Part shown: in pieces, positions 6,865-7,662 of the stretch | Layout of the letters: every line of letters starts with the position of its first letter | Position numbering within the stretch: the first letter of the stretch is position 1 | Source of the DNA: M55B120 sp964426155 | GTDB lineage: Bacteria; Actinomycetota; Humimicrobiia; Humimicrobiales; Humimicrobiaceae | Length of the DNA stretch: 7,662 nucleotides | Assembly: GCA_964426155.1 (NCBI GenBank) | Contig: CAYROY010000077.1 | Location: 1-7,662 of the forward strand | Direction of reading: 5' to 3' | Translations under genes and position numbers: made by a program | Notes under the pieces: model-generated | Told to the model about the DNA's origin: nothing | Seen by the model: the letters and a program-made list of their open reading frames with translations, nothing else | Databases searched by the model: none

Positions 6865-6893
6865 ATTATAGAACATTGCTATTCTATTCACAA
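6865..6893 (-). promoter_or_regulatory. Sigma-70-type promoter for the transporter operon
   Basis: On the minus strand TTGTGA (6888-6893; four of six matches to TTGACA), a 17-base spacer and a perfect TATAAT (6865-6870) form a good housekeeping promoter. The start point would be near 6858, about 130 bases before the binding-protein ATG. The -35 box covers the TGA stop of the upstream methyltransferase gene. The spacer holds an inverted repeat, ATAGAA (6868-6873) and TTCTAT (6882-6887) with an 8-base gap, a possible operator. Confidence 0.6.
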
Positions 6894-7662
6894 CATATCC
6901 CTTTTCTTGTAATACTGCCTTGCTTCCTCAAGGATCTTATCTATCTTTTCACTCTTTTCCTCATCCAGTATAGATGGCTCGTGTGACTCCAGTATCTTTT
7001 TTACCCTTTCTTTTGCCAGATCAAGACAGGTCCTCTTATCCCCTTTGTACCAGTCGCTGTAGCTTGAGGTCCTATCAGCAGCAGAGGGTATAAACTGCTC
7101 TTTCCTCCACCAGTCCAGAGTATGTCTCTTGCCCAGATAATGTCCGGGAATCTGGCCCACCTCTCTGATAAGGTCCACGGCAAGTGTATCATCATTTACC
7201 GTCTCACCCTGGACATAGCGCCCTACCATCCCTGCTATGTCATCATCTAATACCGCCTGCACGGGATGTCCGGAAAGCTCTCCCATGACACATCCATGCA
7301 GCTGTATAAGGCTGCAGCCAGTAAGTGCTGATGTTAAAGTTCCCATCGTTCTCTCATATCCACACTGGAAATCGGGTATTTTAGAGTTAACAAAGCCTAC
7401 GGTGGCATTACCTGCAGGTATACCGTAGTGGCGCCACATCTGATTAAACATGGAACAGCCGATTGAAGTGCCTATCTGCCCAAAAGCAGGTGCTCCCGTC
7501 CTTGTATTCTGGGGAAAGTCCAGATCCCACAGGAGTATCCTGTGACCCGGGTTTATAAGCTGCACCATGACAATCATTGACATGTGCTCGGCATTTGTCT
7601 TTGCAACGGCCCCGGCAATAGTGGCAGGTGCTGTAGCACCAAAGGTGCTTCCAGAACACTGG
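6888..7662 (-). CDS. MttB-superfamily methyltransferase, C-terminal part
   Basis: This is the last 257 residues of a gene that enters from the right edge; the frame is open to the window end, so the ATG at 7583 is internal. The family (trimethylamine methyltransferase MttB, PF06253) moves a methyl group from a methylated amine to a corrinoid protein. Visible motifs include GATAPATIAGA (residues 8-18 of the fragment), NTRTGAPAFGQ, SKIPDFQCGYER, DDDIAGM and HTLDWW, then DR and DW pairs near the end. Full-length members are about 450-500 residues, so roughly half is missing. There is no in-frame TAG in the visible part, so it is likely a non-pyrrolysine homolog, like glycine betaine methyltransferase MtgB. 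The stretch HGCVMGELSGHP replaces the more usual GxLESGxTxSYEQ-like segment, suggesting a divergent substrate group. The TGA stop overlaps the next promoter. No corrinoid protein is visible; one may lie upstream. Confidence 0.9.
   Translation of the reverse strand, partial: QCSGSTFGATAPATIAGAVAKTNAEHMSMIVMVQLINPGHRILLWDLDFPQNTRTGAPAFGQIGTSIGCSMFNQMWRHYGIPAGNATVGFVNSKIPDFQCGYERTMGTLTSALTGCSLIQLHGCVMGELSGHPVQAVLDDDIAGMVGRYVQGETVNDDTLAVDLIREVGQIPGHYLGKRHTLDWWRKEQFIPSAADRTSSYSDWYKGDKRTCLDLAKERVKKILESHEPSILDEEKSEKIDKILEEARQYYKKRDML

Noticed and set aside
6868..6887. Possible terminator right after the methyltransferase gene
   Set aside because: The stem is only six A-U-rich pairs with an 8-base loop and no U-run follows; it fits better as part of the promoter spacer.
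1..7662. CRISPR arrays, tRNA/rRNA genes, insertion sequences or phage genes
   Set aside because: I saw no regularly spaced repeats, cloverleaf or transposase-like sequence, and coding sequence with clear families fills nearly all the window.

Overview
The window is a co-directional block of seven genes, all on the minus strand, so transcription runs from high to low coordinates. Base composition is moderately AT-rich and the gaps between genes are very AT-rich. Shine-Dalgarno boxes are strong. The binding-protein lipoprotein carries a Glu/Ala-rich linker, and a corrinoid-type MttB-like methyltransferase is present. Together these suggest an anaerobic, low-to-medium GC bacterium. From memory, the acidic linker recalls Atribacterota-like or Firmicutes-like anaerobes, but no marker gene in the window settles the taxonomy.

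Layout in transcription order: (1) the C-terminal half of an MttB-superfamily methyltransferase (6888-7662, cut by the window edge); (2) a 161-base leader region with a good sigma-70-type promoter overlapping the end of that gene; (3) a sugar-binding lipoprotein (5623-6726); (4) a hairpin plus U-run terminator or attenuator (5532-5573); (5) permease A (4534-5505); (6) a single-domain ABC ATPase (3694-4464); (7) permease B (2695-3693), whose TTG start abuts the ATPase stop; (8) a 219-base AT-rich gap with a possible weak promoter; (9) an L-fucose/L-arabinose-isomerase-like protein (982-2475); (10) a DUF4380 / galactose-mutarotase-like protein (25-927).

The central genes form a CUT2-type (ribose/fructose-like) importer with two paralogous permeases and a one-domain ATPase. 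The two downstream enzymes fit processing of the imported sugar: anomer interconversion (mutarotase fold) and aldose-ketose isomerisation. No kinase or aldolase is visible, so the pathway probably continues beyond the left edge. The upstream methyltransferase belongs to a family acting on quaternary or tertiary methylamines. Its link to the sugar genes is only positional, and its promoter arrangement suggests a separate or only partly shared transcript.

The points most worth a second look are the MttB-like gene beside a sugar importer, the terminator inside the transporter operon, the structured leader of the binding-protein gene, the permease-ATPase-permease arrangement, and an apparently altered active-site motif in the isomerase-like protein. 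I did not find a clearly new defence or mobile system here.
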